DNA from: an uncultured Clostridia bacterium
GTDB taxonomy: Bacteria; Bacillota; Clostridia; Christensenellales; Borkfalkiaceae
NCBI GenBank assembly: GCA_904501795.1
Contig: CAJGCK010000054.1
Coordinates: 1-7,634 of the forward strand
DNA length: 7,634 nucleotides
Reading direction: 5' to 3'
A program made the translations under genes and the position numbers. Shown here piece by piece: positions 7,065 to 7,634 of the stretch (its first letter is position 1; every line of letters starts with the position of its first letter). The notes beneath the pieces were generated by a model. That model did no database searches, had not been told where the DNA came from, and was given only the letters and a program-made list of their open reading frames with translations.

Positions 7065-7634
7065 TTACACCTTCCTTTTATTTTTAACGCGTTTGTTTGC
7101 TCTTACGTTCATTACTACAACTGCTAAAACGGTTAATAAGAAAATTATTGTTGTCAAAGCCCTATAAATAGGTATTTTTTCACTCGCCTTTTCAGTTGAA
7201 TGGGCTATCGCTTTATAAACTGCGGTTGAAATTGTGTCGTAGTCGAGTGGAGATAAAGTTGCCGTTACTATATAATCGTCTAACGACAAGGTTACCGCTA
7301 ACATAAAGCCAGCAAATACACCAGGTAAAATCTCAGGCAAAACAACTTTGAACAATGCTTGCGTAGGCGTTGCACCTAAGTCTAACGCCGCTTCGTATAG
7401 GCTTGAATCCATTTGTTTAAGTTTTGGCATAACAGATAATACAACAAAAGGCGCAGATAATAATACGTGCCCAACGTATAAACCTAACATCCAGCGATGC
7501 GACATTCCAACTATCATAAATAACATTACAAGCGCGCAAGCCGTCACTACTTCAGAGTTAACCACGGGAATTTGAGAGAGCCCTTTAACACCTTTACCAA
7601 GTTTGCCTTTGCTATAATATATACCTATAGCACC
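7065..7634 (-). CDS. potC: Polyamine ABC transporter permease PotC, 5'-partial
   Basis: This is one of two membrane permeases of a spermidine/putrescine importer (MetI-like, binding-protein-dependent). About 189 C-terminal residues are visible and the frame is still open at the right edge, so the start lies outside the window; a GTG at 7565-7563 is an internal Val in SQIPVVNSEVV, not a start. The cytoplasmic EAA loop that docks on the ATPase PotA is clear: EAALDLGATPTQALFKVVLP (about 7325-7394). It is followed by TLSLDDYIV, also typical of PotC. Membrane segments flank this loop, and a last helix (FLLTVLAVVVMNV) ends in a very basic tail. The stop is 1 base from the potD start. potA and potB should lie upstream, beyond the right edge. 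Alternative: another Fe/polyamine-type permease, but the adjacent PotD makes PotC the best call. Confidence 0.92.
   Translation of the reverse strand, partial: GAIGIYYSKGKLGKGVKGLSQIPVVNSEVVTACALVMLFMIVGMSHRWMLGLYVGHVLLSAPFVVLSVMPKLKQMDSSLYEAALDLGATPTQALFKVVLPEILPGVFAGFMLAVTLSLDDYIVTATLSPLDYDTISTAVYKAIAHSTEKASEKIPIYRALTTIIFLLTVLAVVVMNVRANKRVKNKRKV
7070..7077 (-). promoter_or_regulatory. Shine-Dalgarno site of potD inside the end of potC
   Basis: On the minus strand AAGGAAGG ends 6 bases before the ATG at 7063-7061 and lies within the last sense codons of potC (Arg-Lys-Val). This confirms the potD start and suggests that ribosomes finishing potC feed potD translation. Confidence 0.75.

Noticed and set aside
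7061..7067. A PotC-PotD fusion, as known in some bacteria
   Set aside because: A TAA stop and a new ATG, 1 base apart and in a different frame, separate them. PotD also has its own Shine-Dalgarno site and signal peptide.
7563..7565. GTG as the start of PotC
   Set aside because: The frame continues upstream with permease-like sequence (LSQIPVVNSEVV), so this is an internal Val.
1..7634. CRISPR arrays, insertion sequences, tRNA or rRNA genes, riboswitches, phage genes
   Set aside because: Reading both strands gave no repeat-spacer pattern, transposase, terminal inverted repeats or structured RNA; nearly every base lies in a recognised gene.

Overview
The window is a compact piece of an AT-rich bacterial chromosome. 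The genetic code is standard, Shine-Dalgarno sites are strong and gene junctions are nearly gapless. The gene content fits an anaerobic Gram-positive, most likely an uncultured Clostridia-type Bacillota: a heterodimeric type IV ABC exporter with clostridial-style NBD motifs, a PflX-like radical SAM protein, and a polyamine-uptake operon. The taxon is inferred from protein style only; there is no rRNA or other marker here.

Layout. Bases 3-4622 (+) read as one operon of three genes. The first two are the subunits of a heterodimeric ABC exporter: a degenerate-site subunit, cut by the left edge of the window, and a catalytic subunit. They are followed by a PflX-type radical SAM protein. The junctions are a 1-base gap (1797) and a 1-base TAATG overlap (3762). 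A 63-base gap then carries a good sigma-A-like promoter with an extended -10, which drives a short-chain dehydrogenase (4686-5459, +). A hairpin with T-runs on both sides (about 5467-5499) ends this gene and also the convergent operon on the other strand.

The minus-strand operon runs from the right edge leftward. It holds PotC (polyamine ABC permease, 5' end outside the window), a 1-base gap, then PotD (polyamine-binding protein). The partner genes potA and potB are expected beyond the right edge but are not seen. PotD is unusual in lacking a lipoprotein cysteine. It instead has an N-terminal signal peptide, a C-terminal membrane anchor with a basic cytoplasmic tail, and an internal 12-residue segment matching a calcium-binding EF-hand/dockerin loop.

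How the genes work together. The two ABC exporter subunits should form one transporter with one dead and one active ATP site; their degenerate residues complement each other as expected. The role of the radical SAM protein in that operon is unknown. PotC and PotD belong to one importer for spermidine/putrescine-like substrates. There is no gene-free stretch longer than about 63 bases. I found no mobile element, CRISPR array, RNA gene or convincing new multi-gene system; the items most worth a second look are details of the proteins.
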